Of a stretch of 64,000 nucleotides of DNA, positions 21,637-33,234 are shown in pieces. Every line of letters begins with the position of its first letter. Within the stretch, counting starts at the first letter, position 1. The notes under the pieces were generated by a model that was given only the letters and a program-made list of their open reading frames with translations, was not told where the DNA came from and ran no database searches. Both the position numbers and the translations under genes were made by a program. Origin of the DNA: Acomys russatus (Eukaryota; Chordata; Mammalia; Rodentia; Muridae); NCBI RefSeq assembly GCF_903995435.1, contig NC_067168.1, positions 10,553,039-10,617,038 of the forward strand, read 5' to 3'.

Positions 21637-21640
<4 letters not shown>

Positions 21641-21760
21641 TTAACTTATTATTGATTCTTTGTGAATTTCAAGTCATTCACTTCAATCCCACTCATCTCT
21701 CCATGCCTCCATACCCACCCTTGCAACCTCCCCCACAAAAGAAAACACAAAATAAAATAA

Positions 21761-21820
21761 ATATAATATAATATAATATAATATAATATAATATAATATA
21801 ATATAATATAATATAATATA
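21761..21820. repeat. 12-copy ATATA pentanucleotide array
   Basis: Sixty bases of a perfect 5-bp unit (TAATA in another phase), with A-rich flanks, embedded in the L1 3' UTR. Perfect over its whole length, so recently expanded. Confidence 0.95.
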
Positions 21821-23269
21821 TAATACAATCATCTGGCCATGGAAGCTGCAGGGTGGCATGGTTTGTCACACAGTACACCCTTTTCCTCAAAGAGCTTTAT
21901 TTGTAAATGTTCATTGCAATGAGTCATTGGTCTGGATGGAAGTCTCTGGATTCTGGTACACCATCATTTCATGGTATTGGGAGCTGACACAGCAGTGGAT
22001 AAGCTAGAAGGCAGGGGATGGGGTGGAGGTGGTAAGGGGATTTACAGGAGGGAAGAATGCAGGGTGTACTATCAGGATCTGCTTAGTCTCATAGGAATGG
22101 GAGCACAGAGGGAGGAGAGGTATGCTACAGAGCTGGGGATGAGAGTGATGGGCTGGGTTCGGAGGAGAGGAAGGAGTGAAGATCTCAAGATTGTCTATCT
22201 GCTTCTCTGGCCTATCTATCTGCTTCCTCAGTTTATCACCTTCCCTACTGCAAGTTGGCAGCTAAGAAAAAGAGATGGGGTGGGGAAATGGGCTGAAGGA
22301 GAAGGTCTGTGGGATCTACATGATGTTGGGGGCAGAGAGGAAGAGGGGTTACAGAAGGAGGTCGGCTTCAGAGGTGGGGCATGTGATTGGGGCAATTGGA
22401 ATTAGAGGAGAGGAGGTGAAGGTCTGAAGAGAACCTTATGTTTCCCTTGTGTATTGCTTTATGGGGGGTGGGGACTCATTTTGATGGGGGTAAGATAAAA
22501 TCTCGATGCTGTTTCAATTTACATTGGTGGATAATCATATTCAGTGTACAGAATACATGACATTTGGTCTTCTTTTGAGAATTGTCTTTCCAAAACATGT
22601 GCTCATTGGTAACTTGACCATTTGCTCATTTGTTAGGAGATGTTGTTAAGTTATTGTTTTTATAGGTGTCAGATGAACACCTGGCAAAGGTTTGCTCTCA
22701 TTATATAGGCATCTCTTCTCTCAGTTGATTGTTTCCTTTGCTGGGTAGAAGGTTTTTTAATTTCCTAAAATCCCACCACTCAATTCTTGGTTTTGTTTCT
22801 TAAGCTACATGAGTCCTATTCCTCAAGAAATCATATTTAAGCCAATCATGAAGAATTTTCCCTAGGATTTCTTCTAGCACTTGAAAACACATTAGGATCA
22901 TACATTATAGTTTTTGGTCTAGTTGAAGTGCTGTGCAAAAATATAATTTAAATACCAGTTTCTACACTTTCCCAGTACTCTTAGTTGAAAAGAGTATCTC
23001 TTGTTGAGAATATTTTTGAGAGCCTTTAGAAAAAGTTAAGTGGCTATAATTGAAAAGATTTATTCTTGAGGCTTCATTCTATTACAATGATCTATGTAAT
23101 TGTTTCTGTGCCAATGCCATGTGGCTTTAAATACTATAGCTATGTAGCATAATTAAAGCTCAAGGTGGTGATATTTTCAGCATTGTTCTACATGCTCAGG
23201 ATTATTTTGGCAGTCAAGGCCTTTCGTGTTTCCCCATTGTGCTTGTGAGGGTTATGTTCAATCTGTAGA

Positions 23270-23600
23270 TTTCTTTTTTGTAATTGTTTATTAATGTATT
23301 CTTGTTACATCTCAATGGTTATCCCATCCCTCGTATCCTCCCATTCTTCCCTCTCTCCCATTTTCCCATTATTCCCCTCCCCTATGACTGTTCCTGAGGG
23401 GGATTACCTCTCTCTGTATATGCTCATAGGGTATCAAGTCTTTTCTTGGTAACCTGCTATCCTTCCTCTGAGTGCCACCAAGTCTCCTCCTCCAGGGGAC
23501 ATGGTCAAATATGAGGCACCAGAGTTCGTGTGAAAGTCATACCCCACTCTCCACTCAACTGATTTCTCTTAAGAGAATAGTGATTAAAAAAAATATATTG
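23270..23600 (-). mobile_element. Young 5'-truncated L1 3' UTR, nested in older L1
   Basis: Minus-strand end of the young L1 3' UTR: AGTTGAGTGGAGAGTGGGG-type start at the right, CCCCTCAGGAACAGTCAT equivalent, polypurine tract, ATTGAGATGTAACAAGAAT and an A-rich end at left. The old L1 resumes on both sides, so it is nested. Flanks GATTTCTTT (about 23269) and GATTTCTCTT (about 23561-23570) are a probable short, slightly decayed duplication, which would put the true right edge near 23560. Confidence 0.8.
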
Positions 23601-24930
23601 TCCCTGTACCCATATGTATGAACAGGTTTGGCATCATTTAGTATTTATAACTATTCTTTAACTCAGTGTTTTCTAATTTCTCTTACAAATCTTTTTCACC
23701 TCCTTGGTGAGGTTTATTTCTAGGTATTTTATTTACTGACATATTCATTTTGATGCTAGTGTAAATGGAATAGTTTTCCTGATTGTTCCTCAACAACTAA
23801 TTATTGATATATAGGAAAGCTATTGATTTTGTATCCTGACACTCTCTGGAGGTTGACTTTTGAAAGAGCCCCACAGTTGTCTAGAAATACAGCTGCACAG
23901 TCTACAAAGAGGATAATTCATATTTCTCCACTCAAAGTTTCATGTTTCTCTTCTCTGTGTATTCTGTACTACACCAATTAAGAAAGTTGTGAATTAATCC
24001 CTACTCTTCTTCCTGGATGTGTCTTAATTTTCTCTCCTTTCAATATGATTCTGGTATCAGTCTGTCATAGATGTGCTTTGTGATATGGAGGCATCATCTT
24101 TCACTCCTCATAACTTCTGGATTTTCATGATGGTGACATGTTCAATTTTATGCAAAGCCTTTTTGGGATCAGTTTAGACGATCAAATCATTTAGTCCTTG
24201 ATTTTATTACATCCTATATTGTTTATTGATCTGTGTTCATTGAACTGTCATTGCACACTTGAAATGAAAGCAACCACATGATGATGCATGAGGTTTTTAA
24301 TATGTTATCGGATAGATCAGCTTGTGATCATTTTATTGAAGAATTCTGCACTAGTGTTCACCACATAAATTTACATACAGATTTCTCCATCTTGTTTATT
24401 TTCTTCTTATCAAGTTTTGATAACAAGATAACATGGACTTGGTAGAATGAATCAGGAAATAATCCAACCACTTGTATTATATGCAATAATTTGAGGAGCA
24501 TTGCTGTTAATCCTTCTTGAGAAGCTGTCATAGCCTCAATGTCATTGTTTTATTACTGGCACATATTGGCTTTTTATACCATCTTTGTTCAATTTTGTTG
24601 AAACATGCGCTTTCATTTCTTCTGTATTTTCCAGTTTACTGCCATGTGTGTTATAAACAATTTTTAATGGTAGCCTAGATGTTAGGATTGTTAAAATTTT
24701 GCTTTTATCATTTCTAACTGACTAGGTCTTCTCTGTCTTTTGGATAGTTTGCCTTGGAGTTTGTCTGATTCTTGATCCTTACATTCACTTTCTAATATCT
24801 ACTTCACTTACTTCTCTGATTGATCTTTATTATTTCCTTCCTTTTACTGATTTGAGTGTCCTTTGTTCTTCCTTTCCTAGGCTGAGATGCATTACTAGAT
24901 CTTTTATGAGATACCTTTTGATTTAGTAAT

Positions 24931-25970
24931 GTCAAGAACAATATTGATGTACAAAACAAACACCATAAAATCATAAGAAACTGTCATAATAAGTAACAAC
25001 TTAATTTAATTTACTAGGAAAAGACAAAAAAAGCACAAGCCAGGTAAATTCAAACAGTTTTGCATCATAAGGATTGTGGTGCTTTGATGAGTGATTGCCA
25101 CTGCTTTCCTCTGACTTGCTTTTCAATTCATAACTAAAACACAATGGAAAAAAATCAGACTATCGTACACCTTCAGAGTCACCTGTTTTTAAAACCATGT
25201 TGTGTATTATATGCTTTTAGGTATAACTTATGTTAAAATGTAAAGACAGAGGTATATTTTTTCTAAAAAATTTTTGCTGATGTAATTCAGTCTCTCTCTG
25301 TTAAAATTCATTATATCTCCCAATGACTTTTTCTTCAATATGCTTTGAAACTGATTCACTAACAATATTAATAATATTGTAGGATTATTATATATTTGTT
25401 CTTTTAGAGTGACTTCTTTTCTTTAATGTTAATATGGAATGTAAGATCTGTAACTCATATCTAAAAATTGATAATCCAAAAAATGCCTTTTTATTATGGT
25501 TTTCATTGATCTGTTTTAATAGTCCACTCAGAAACAGCAATAGTGTTGCATTTTTTTTCATTTAAACTTCTATAAAATAATTTGGGAAAATTTAAACAAT
25601 GTATAAACTAGAATTTCATACTGAACTTAGGACGTATGTGAAATTAGTTGGTTTTTGTTTGCTTATCTGTTTGTTTTGTTTAACTTTTTTTCCTAACTCC
25701 TGAGTGGAGTCTTTATAAGCAACAAGAAAAACATATGATTTATTTTATTTCTACATGTCTCATTCTCTATCTTTAGATCAAGCGCTCTTTTTATTTCCTC
25801 TTCTGAGATAGACCTGGAAATTATTTGTAGATGGGACAATAACAGAGTTTCATTTCTACTCTCACAGGTAATTATATTCTGACCCTAGAGGAAAAAGGAG
25901 AGTTTCACAATAGTTCTAAGGGAGTTTGTTTTTCCAGACTTCTTTTTTTAAACTCTAAAGGAGAATGACC
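24931..25970. other. No recognised feature in 1 kb
   Basis: Very AT-rich unassigned DNA without frames above 60 codons. Confidence 0.5.
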
Positions 25971-25974
25971 ACTA

Positions 25975-26112
25975 TAACCAGGAAAATTGAGGCAAGCTGT
26001 TAAGCCCAAAATTTAACTTAGGAAGGAGATAGAGGCTGGAGGATCAGGAGTTTATATCAAGCTACAGAAAGTTATGTTTCAAACACACACACACACACAC
26101 ACACACACAAAT
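25975..26112 (+). mobile_element. Diverged B1/B4-like SINE with (CA)n tail
   Basis: AGATAGAGGCTGGAGGATCA then GGAGTTTATATCAAGCTACA and AAAGTTATGTTTCAAACA followed by CA units. This follows the B1-type order 'aggcagaggatcaggagttcaag..ctacat..gtctcaaa'. The left third is too decayed to recognise. Confidence 0.45.
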
Positions 26113-26197
26113 ATGTGCGTTACATGTATGTGTATGGGTCTCTGTAGGTGTGTGTGCATATGCATGTGTGTGTGTGTGTGTGTGTGTGCATGTGCAT
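26083..26197. repeat. (CA)n and (GT)n microsatellites
   Basis: A CA run (26083-26109) and a GT run (about 26150-26188) separated by about 40 bp of GT-rich sequence, so the pair forms an imperfect inverted repeat. An 80-codon frame over it is a repeat translation. Confidence 0.9.
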
Positions 26198-27085
26198 GCA
26201 TAATTAAATTAAGGACTCTGGCAGTCAAATTAATTTACCTAGTCTTCAATAATCAACTCTATAAATGGAATTTTCAGTACATTTTAATGATGCATTTACA
26301 GCACTGTTTCGATTAACAAATCAATGACTTCAAGTAAGCATTTGAATTTTTTTTTTTACAAGATGCTTAGAAAGTAACTACTTTCCAAGAAGAAATGGCT
26401 TCATTAATATGTGAGTTTCCCTTAACAATTTTATTTTTAGCATTAGTATTTAGCATTAGTATTTAATAATTTATTAAGTTATACAACTAGTAATTGTATA
26501 AAGTGATAACATGACGATTCCATGGTGTGATAAAGGGGAAGACTTTTTAATGTAGATATGAAAGAGAACAGCTAGAGGCATCTGGAAGAATCCAGAGCGG
26601 GCAAAGAAATAGATCAAACACAATCGGCAGACCACATGGTATAGCTACCTGCGAGAGAGGGGAGACTAGCAGGAGACAGAGAATAGAAAAAGCATAGTGA
26701 GAGGAGCAGGAGCAGAACACACAGAGATAACATAGAAAAGACAGCACGGTTATAAGGAGGAAGAAAGCCTGTGAGCTGGAGGGAGTTTAATGGAGGGGAG
26801 GATGGGGGAAGAGCTAGGATGCTAGCATAGACATTGCAATGTGTTACAGGTATTTTTGATACTGAGGGATCCTGGAGGCCAGTATGAGTTTCAATATGCT
26901 AATAGTCACCACAGGTTGCCATGTGACCTCTCTGCCAGAAGGAGGGAAAGTGAATGGCTCCTTTTGGTAGAGGAGAACTGGTTTCACAAGTTCCTGAATG
27001 CTGGCTTTTATATAACTGCCAGAAATCTCCCTATCATCCCTCTGTCACCCAGATTGAACCCATTTCTGGATTTTTGGACTGTTTT
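26198..27085. other. Unassigned; purine-rich part may be an ERV LTR
   Basis: 26530-26820 is strongly purine-rich (GAGAGAGGGGAGACTAGCAG), like the U3/R of some rodent ERVK LTRs, but I cannot fix ends or name a family. Frames at 26841-27184 run into the T/G-rich tract and are shadows. Confidence 0.35.
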
Positions 27086-27089
27086 TTTG

Positions 27090-27179
27090 TTGGTGGTGGT
27101 GGTGGTGGTGGTGGCTTTTTTGTTTTTTTTGTTTTTGTTTTTGTTTTTTTGTTTTGTTTTTGTTTTTTTTTTTTTTTAA
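27090..27179. repeat. (GGT)n then G-interrupted T tract
   Basis: Eight GGT units (27090-27114) followed by about 65 bp of T runs broken by single G or C. The plus frames ending here (VVVVVVVV, FFFLFLF) are artefacts of this tract. Confidence 0.92.
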
Positions 27180-28085
27180 TTTAGGGGATTCAGGATTTCT
27201 TTTTGGACCTGAAAGTAATAACCAGAAATGTAAAAGTATATGCTCGTGGGCGTATTCATCAATTCACCCTAGCCATTGCATCCAGAGTAATTTATAATTC
27301 TATTGGTCAAATAGTTTAAACTATGTGAATGCAAATAATGATAAATTGTCTTGCTATAAGAGGCACCAAAACAGATTTTCTCTTATAAATATGTGATGAA
27401 AAGAATGCCTCTAAAGCTGCCTGGGTGACTGGACAGGATGTGACTTGTGAGCATCATCTGCTTCATGTTTTGATGGAGATAACACAACTAACCTCATATG
27501 ACTCTGTTTCTGGCACACAGACATACTTAGCAAATGAGTGTAAACAAGGCTGGGAAAGAGGTGTCGCTAGGGCAACACCTGAAATTACTCCTTCATCCAA
27601 TTCTTTGCTACCAAAATTGCCTCAAGCTTCGTGTTCTGTTTTCAATGTCTGAAGCTTTTGGATTCTAGCGGCATTTTACAAAAGCTCAGATAGCTAGACT
27701 TTTTAGTTAGTGGTGAATTGGGTGAATTCTAAGTTTTCTAAGTGGTTTTAATAGAAATGTTATACCAACCACCTCAGATGGTCAAACTACTTTCAATTTC
27801 TCTTTGACCTGGTTTTTACCCATTATTTCCTAAGTGATGTGTGAAAACCATGGACCATGCTATCCCAATTCAGTTTTGTGAGAAAGGCCATGGCTGCTAG
27901 GCATAGAGAACAATGTTTTATCTCCACTAACTTACCACTAACCTCAGAAATAGACTCACACTGTAAGATAGATCTTGACTGCCATTGTACTTGTAAACCT
28001 TTGTGACATGTAATAATAAATCATGGTGTGGAAAACTAGGCACAGGGAGTCATCTCTGTCTGCTAGCATTTTGGTGCTGTGATTT
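27180..28085. other. No recognised feature
   Basis: Unassigned DNA; a 75-codon frame at 27425-27652 has no recognisable domain. Confidence 0.45.
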
Positions 28086-28089
28086 ATTT

Positions 28090-29720
28090 ATGGATATTTC
28101 TTTTTCTTTATTATTTGCATATATTCATTGTACATATGGAGATGTCTTTCCAAATAAATAATGCAAACACTCTCGTTCATTTCAGCTCCTCTAGACCCTC
28201 TTCTCTATCTCTCTTCCTGTTAGTCTCACCCCTTCCCTTATTTCCTTTCTGATTTCATGTTGTATGCGCATAAACACATATACACAAATATGTATATTAA
28301 GAGGTATATCATTTTCTGTATATATGAAAATTTTAGAACCTATAAGTAAAAGAAAGAATAATAATTATATTTATGCATCTGACTTACTTCACTTAATATG
28401 GTTATTTGTATTTGTTTCTATTTGTATAAAATGACATCATTTCATTTTTACTTATGGATAAATGAAATCCCATTGCACAATACTTTCTGTAAATGTTGTT
28501 TTTATTTCCTCAGATGAGTGGATGAGAGCTATATCCAAGCTGCATGAATACATGGATTGGGCTGAGCCCAAAGCATTTTTTTCTCTGTTCTGCTATCCCT
28601 AGGCCTAGGTCTGGAAGCTTTTAGCCTCTGTACAATCTAATCTTCTGCAAATCCAAACCCTGAAGACTTCAGCTTCCAGCCTCCATCTGCTAACTTAGGT
28701 CTAGAGTGTTTCAGCCTCTGAGACTTCCTGCTGAATAAACTCATTCTTTCTAGCTCTTTCTGAACTCCTATTGGCTGGTTCAACTCAGCTGCTCTGTCCC
28801 AAATTCCTCTCCAAGCTGACTAACTCAATCCGGCTTCTCTGAGCTTCTGCCTGAATTGCTCTGCTCATACTAACTTTGGCAATATGGTTCTGACCTCATT
28901 CTCTGGCTCATTCTGTCTTCATCTGTATCTACCTTATTCTCACTGTAACCTAGATGTCTCTATAAAACTGTCCTGGGAAAACTGCCACACATACACACAT
29001 ATACACACACCACCTTTTTCTCCCTGCTCTGCTCTTAACTAGCTTCTCCTTCCTATGCAGTTCTCCTACAAGTTGGGCATATGCTGTCTTTGATTCATTC
29101 TGTCAACTATTTCTCTGATTCATCAGTTTGCCACTCAATTAGATATTACTTTCAAACTAATCTTACCTTCATTGTAGGGATTAAAGGTGTGTACTAAGGG
29201 TGTTCTTACATTACAGCCAGATCATGCTGCAATCCAGAACATGTCTGCACTCTGGCTGGATCATATAGACCCAGAAGATCTTTAGATGTGATTCCTTGCC
29301 AGAGCATCCATGTTGCTGGATTAAAATCCCTGTACACTTTCTGTAGCTCTTCACCTGTTGATAATCAAATAAGCTGATTCCGTAATTTGTCTATTGTGAA
29401 CACTGCAGCAATAAACATGGCTGTGCAGCTTCTCTGTAGTACATTGAGTTATTATCCTTCAGCAATGTAAGGAATATAGCCAGGATTATACAGTTGTACA
29501 ACATGGAAGATAGAGATAGAGATACCGAATCCCCATACTGATTTTCATAGTCCTGGACCAATTTGCCTTCCCAGAAGTATTATATATAGGATCATCTTTT
29601 GTCCTAATCTTCCATAACATTTTTTATTTTTATTGTTGTTTGCATTCTTAATAATAGCCATTCAGAATAGAATACAATTAACCCCAGTATAGTTTTAATT
29701 TGGATTTTACTGGTAGTTAA
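28090..29720 (-). mobile_element. Ancient L1 (3' UTR and ORF2 C-terminus), interrupted
   Basis: Minus-strand remnant in two parts, 28090-28491 and 29336-29720. The right part contains GTCTATTGTGAACACTGCAG, CAATAAACATGGCTGTGCAG and 'TCATAGTCCTGGACCAATTTG', the classic complement of an ORF2 C-terminus. The left part has the 'CTTCACTTAATATGG' and 'CCCATTGCACAATACTTTCT' phrases. An 844-bp element splits it. Decay level suggests pre-rodent age. Confidence 0.7.
28492..29335. mobile_element. Unnamed 844-bp insertion with direct-repeat flanks
   Basis: The ancient L1 stops and resumes at a 10-bp direct repeat ACTTTCTGTA (28482-28491 and 29336-29345), so the DNA between was inserted as a unit. It is C/T-rich, has TGAATAAACTCATTCTTTCT (AATAAA-like signal near 28733), a CACA-rich run near 28990-29010 and GGGATTAAAGGTGTGTACTA near the right end, as seen in several rodent ERV LTRs. 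No coding capacity. The 10-bp duplication is longer than the usual 4-6 bp of LTR elements, so the class is open. Confidence 0.55.
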
Positions 29721-29724
29721 GAAC

Positions 29725-30152
29725 TATGGGCTGCCTCCTTTTATGTCAACTTAACTCAAGCTACAATCATCAGAAAAAAGAGAGAACCTCAATTGGGAAA
29801 ATAATTTCATAAGATTAGTCTATAGGCAGGCCTGTAGAGCAATTTCTTAGTCAGTGATGGCTGTAGGAGGGCCAAGTGCACTGTGGGTAGAACCACTCCT
29901 GGCCCGGTGGTCTTGGGTTCTATAAGAAAACAGGTTGAGCAAGCCATGGAAGCAAACCAGTAAGCACTCCCCTACGACTTCTGCATCAGCTCCTGTTTCC
30001 AGTCTCTTGTCCTTCTTGAGTGTCTGCCTGCATTGCTTTTTAATGGTAAACTATTTTATGTACTATGGGTAAAATAAGCCTTTCCCTCCCCAACTTGCTT
30101 TTGATCGTGGTATTTCATCACAGCAATAGTAACCCTAACTAAGACATACTAC
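29725..30152 (+). mobile_element. Rodent LTR-like element ending CTAAGACA, plus orientation
   Basis: Blocks in order: ATGTCAACTTAACTCAAGCT, AACCTCAATTGGGAAAATAA, GTGGGTAGAACCACTCCTGG, GTTCTATAAGAAAACAGG, GAGCAAGCCATGG, 'CATCAGCTCCTGTTTCCAG', a polyadenylation-like region (AAAATAAGCCTTTCC) and the end CACAGCAATAGTAACCCTAACTAAGACA in two phrases (CACAGCAATAG, CTAAGACA). That 3' end is shared, in complement, with the TGTCTTAG starts at 19047 and 60342, so all belong to one LTR superfamily. Confidence 0.65.
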
Positions 30153-30194
30153 GTTTTTTATTGTATTGGCATGTAGCATGTATGCATTTCTGAA

Positions 30195-30445
30195 AGGTAT
30201 TATCTTGATTATAGTAATTGAGTTGGAAATACTCACTCCCATTGGGTAGCACCATTCCCGGGGCTGAGATCCTGAAGTACAAATGCAGAGAAGCAGCTAA
30301 GCAACAACTCTCTGTTTTCTGATTCTGATGAATGCTCTATAATCAGTTGCTTCAAGACCCTACTGCCTTAACTTCCTCACAATCACGTGTCCCTGACCTG
30401 TGAACCAGAGTAAGCTATTTCTCCATTAAAGTATTTTTGTTAAAA
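30195..30445 (+). mobile_element. Second, diverged LTR-like copy of the same group
   Basis: GGGTAGCACCATTCCCGGGG, CTGAGATCCTGAAGTACAAA, 'AAGACCCTACTGCCTTAAC', 'CCTGACCTGTGAACCAGAG' and a terminal T/A-rich part follow the order of the group seen just upstream, but the closing CTAAGACA end is not found. Probably a related subfamily, truncated. Confidence 0.5.
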
Positions 30446-30454
30446 GAATTCATC

Positions 30455-31245
30455 CGGCAGCAAGGATACAACAAAGCCACATATGAAAATGTTAGGCATT
30501 TCATATAAAGCTGACTGACCATACATTTACCATGTAGCCAAGAAACTTCTATACTTAGGTATTTAACTAAAGGAAAGTTAAAAAGCCAACACAATGGCTT
30601 GTACCTGGTTTATTAGTGATGGCAGAGAAATGGTAAAAATAAATTCAAATAGTTACCAAATGTGAGTGGATAAAGACATTGTGACAGACAGGAGGGAAAT
30701 ACTGCTCAGACTGTTATAATTTGCAAACTCCATCTCACATGCTGACAACTTTTTAAAGTTTCAGAATCCAGAAATAAACCTGTTCTGATTTAATCATTAC
30801 ACATTGTATATATCCACCAAGTAACCACACTATGTCTATAAGCCTGCACAATTGAAACAATATGCTGCTTTTAAAACATAGATGAAATGGTCTTAAGACT
30901 CATTTGGTCTAAAAATTATAGATAGAGCATCATTAAAATTCAAAAGCACTTCCTGAGAAAAATAAGCTCAGCACAAAAAAAAAAAAAGACCCTATTTCAT
31001 AATTAAATACGCATGGTGCTCTAAAAATAACTCCTCCAGTCTATAGTGGCAGAAAAATACCAACGGCTGCCTGGGGCCAGGGAAGTGGCAGACACTTGGC
31101 AGGGAATATGTCAACAAGCAAACACTGGGACATGGAAGTTTCTACGTTTTATTCTGCTGATGGTTACGCGAACATATATGAAAATGAGGCATTTTTATTA
31201 TATATAAGGTATACCTCAATAGAGACTCATTTTTAAAGGAAAGAT
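30455..31245 (+). mobile_element. Ancient L1 (L1M-like) ORF2 end and 3' UTR
   Basis: 'AAATGTGAGTGGATAAAGAC' is near the ORF2 terminus, and the 3' UTR shows GGCTGCCTGGGGCCAGGGAA, 'TGATGGTTACGCGAACATAT' and TATACCTCAATAGAGACT, the classic L1M 3' end ('..attatacctcaataaagct'). An A run at 30978-30989 interrupts it. This family predates rodents, so the locus is orthologous-age DNA. Confidence 0.7.
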
Positions 31246-31904
31246 ATGTTCAACTTGTAAAATACATATTTTATCATATGTAGTTTGTGTAAAAATAGAG
31301 TTTAAAAAAATAACAGCTACTAAAAAGTAGCTTAAAAAAGAAGTTTGCATTCTTAAAACTATAAACGCAATAAAGAGGCATGCATATCGACTAGTCTAAA
31401 AGCGTGCAATCTGTAATAAAATAGTTAAGTCTGAAGGGCAGCTTTTAAATGAACTGCATGCAAATAACATTATTTCAATGTCTAAAACATAAGTATGACA
31501 GAAATTTAAAATAAAAATTCTCACATTCTGAAAATAATAAGAAAGGGATGGAGGGCTCCTACACTAGAATATATGCAAAAGTTTTAAATTGTAACTGTCT
31601 TTATATTTAATTCTAGATGACAAACATTGGCCATGAATACAAATGTTTTCTGCTCAAGACTCCCTTCACTGTCAATATGCCAAATCACTTAGCAGCTCAG
31701 TTTCTTTAACTATGTATTAAGTATTGGCCTATGTTTTCTATATGTCAGATTTATATTAGGTATGCAGCAATATTGACGTATTTGAATTCATAAGTGACCA
31801 TAATTGTTTTCATTCTAAAATTTCTGCTTATTTTGATGTAAATGCTAATTCATTTATATAAGAAATTTTTTAAGAATTCTTTTTTACTCCCAAAGGTATG
31901 ACCT
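31246..31904. other. No recognised feature
   Basis: Very AT-rich DNA with no frame above 60 codons and no repeat I can name. Confidence 0.5.
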
Positions 31905-32725
31905 AAGTAATCTTGTCTGGGGCTGGGGCTGGCCCAACAGCATACTCACAACAGGGAGTTAGTGGAGTGAGCATGTGTTATTAGTGTTGGTGTCTACTGT
32001 GTGGCAACCACGGGGTGACCACTGACCATAGTGTAGAGTATCCGCACTGATGCATTAGCAATGCTGTGTGAGGTCAGCACTCTTGAAGCAACTGAGGATC
32101 CAAGGTTAGGATGCCAGACACATGCACAGTTCCAGTGACTGTAGGATCGGAGGCATGGATGCTTCTAGTTGGTGTAGGTATTCACAGACTACTCCTAGGA
32201 GCCACGATCTAACACTCAGACTTATCCCAAGCAACTGTTGCTTCAGGGTCAAAGTTATGGATGTTCCTTCTATAAACATTGCTGCACTGAGTACAGTGCA
32301 GCCACTTACAGAACATTCATGTTGCAGGCCTACAGAGCACTCGTCTGTGGGACAACAGTGGCTCTACCACCCACAGCATTGCTCTATTCCTGGGAAAGCA
32401 GTAGTGTTGGATTTGAAGTTTGGGCAAATCAATCGCCATCAGAGAGCTGGGGTCTGAAGCATGGGAATGAGAGGAGAAGCTGTGGCTCTAGGCTTCAGGC
32501 TCAGCACAAGGGTCCACTGATGGCAGGCCCTCTCTGTGGGGTGTCCTTAGTGATGCCTGATGCCTACTATTATACCCTTCAGAACAAGATACCGGGTATT
32601 GTTTGAGGAACATTAAGAGAAACTCCTCTACGAACGCTACAGTGAGTCTGTGTGCAAAGGCTACTTGATGAGATCCTCTACTGAACAGGTCAGTGTGGTC
32701 AACTGTGGCATTCATTAGGTGGATG
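31905..32725. other. GC-richer block of unknown origin
   Basis: Starts at GTCTGGGGCTGGGGCTGG and ends at a GT microsatellite. It is clearly less AT-rich than the surrounding several kilobases. Two overlapping plus frames of 111 and 122 codons (32122-32457 and 32238-32606) exist in different phases, with no recognisable domain; the lower stop density follows from composition. Short phrases recur loosely (GCAACTG near 32089 and 32232), which may hint at a decayed tandem or an old L1-type 5' region, but I cannot demonstrate it. No gene is claimed. Confidence 0.4.
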
Positions 32726-32726
32726 G

Positions 32727-32730
<4 letters not shown>

Positions 32731-32784
<54 letters not shown>
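32731..32784. repeat. (GT)27 microsatellite
   Basis: Fifty-four bases of perfect GT repeat; likely polymorphic between individuals. Confidence 0.97.
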
Positions 32785-32786
<2 letters not shown>

Positions 32787-32929
32787 ATTGTTAAAGTTAT
32801 GTTTTTTAAACTGTGTTTGTTTCTCAGTTTCTCTATTAACTCAGCTATCACATAAATAATAATTGAAACTCTTTTATATTTGCTTAATATTCACAACACA
32901 ATAACTGACCAGTTATTATTCAGTTTTTA

Positions 32930-33185
32930 ACCCTCTAAGCTAATTTGGCTTTCTCCCTGCATGCATCCCAGAGATACTTGCATTTTGTAGGTTTCCCTGT
33001 TCCAGCTCCTTCATCTGATCTCTCTTGGATCTCTCCCGTGCCTGGCAGGAAGTCCACCCCTAGTCTCTCCCCTGCTCAGTGATTGGCTATAAACTGCTTT
33101 ATTGGTTTATCAGGGGGCAATTGGGAAGGAGTGTTTATACAACACTGAGACAGGAAATTCTCAGAACAAGGCTTGCAACCAGATA
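32930..33185 (+). mobile_element. Possible rodent LTR remnant
   Basis: Phrases CTTGGATCTCTCCCGTGCCT, CCTAGTCTCTCCCCTGCTCA, GTGATTGGCTATAAACTGCT and 'CAACACTGAGACAGGAAATT' occur together in dispersed rodent ERV-like repeats I have seen. Ends cannot be fixed. Confidence 0.4.
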
Positions 33186-33201
33186 TGCATGTGTGTGTGT
33201 A

Positions 33202-33234
<33 letters not shown>

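Larger units (their letters stand above)
21637..24930 (-). mobile_element. Old L1, 3' UTR and ORF2, minus strand
   Basis: The 3' UTR lies at the left (TTGATTCTTTGTGAATTTCA, 'CAATCCCACTCATCTCTCCA', 'AATGAGTCATTGGTCTGG'), followed rightwards by complement of ORF2: CTTTGCTGGGTAGAAGG (thumb), 'GTTTCTGTGCCAATGCCATG' and 'GCATTGTTCTACATGCTCAG' (RT/thumb), and 'CCTTTTTGGGATCAGTTTAG' onwards (RT fingers). About 3.3 kb including a 330-bp younger L1 insertion at 23.27-23.6 kb. No reading frame survives. The 144-codon plus frame at 21971-22405 falls in the G-rich 3' UTR region and is antisense to the element, so I reject it as a gene. Confidence 0.75.

Noticed and set aside
21971..22405. 144-codon plus-strand open frame with Gly/Arg/Glu-rich product
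   Set aside because: It lies antisense in the G-rich 3' UTR of a minus-strand L1, where stop codons are scarce for compositional reasons.
26083..26197. CA/GT pair as a regulated hairpin
   Set aside because: Complementarity follows from two ordinary dinucleotide repeats near each other.
32930..33110. CAAT/TATA-like motifs (GATTGGCTATAAA) as a host promoter
   Set aside because: The phrases match a dispersed rodent LTR-like repeat, and no gene follows.
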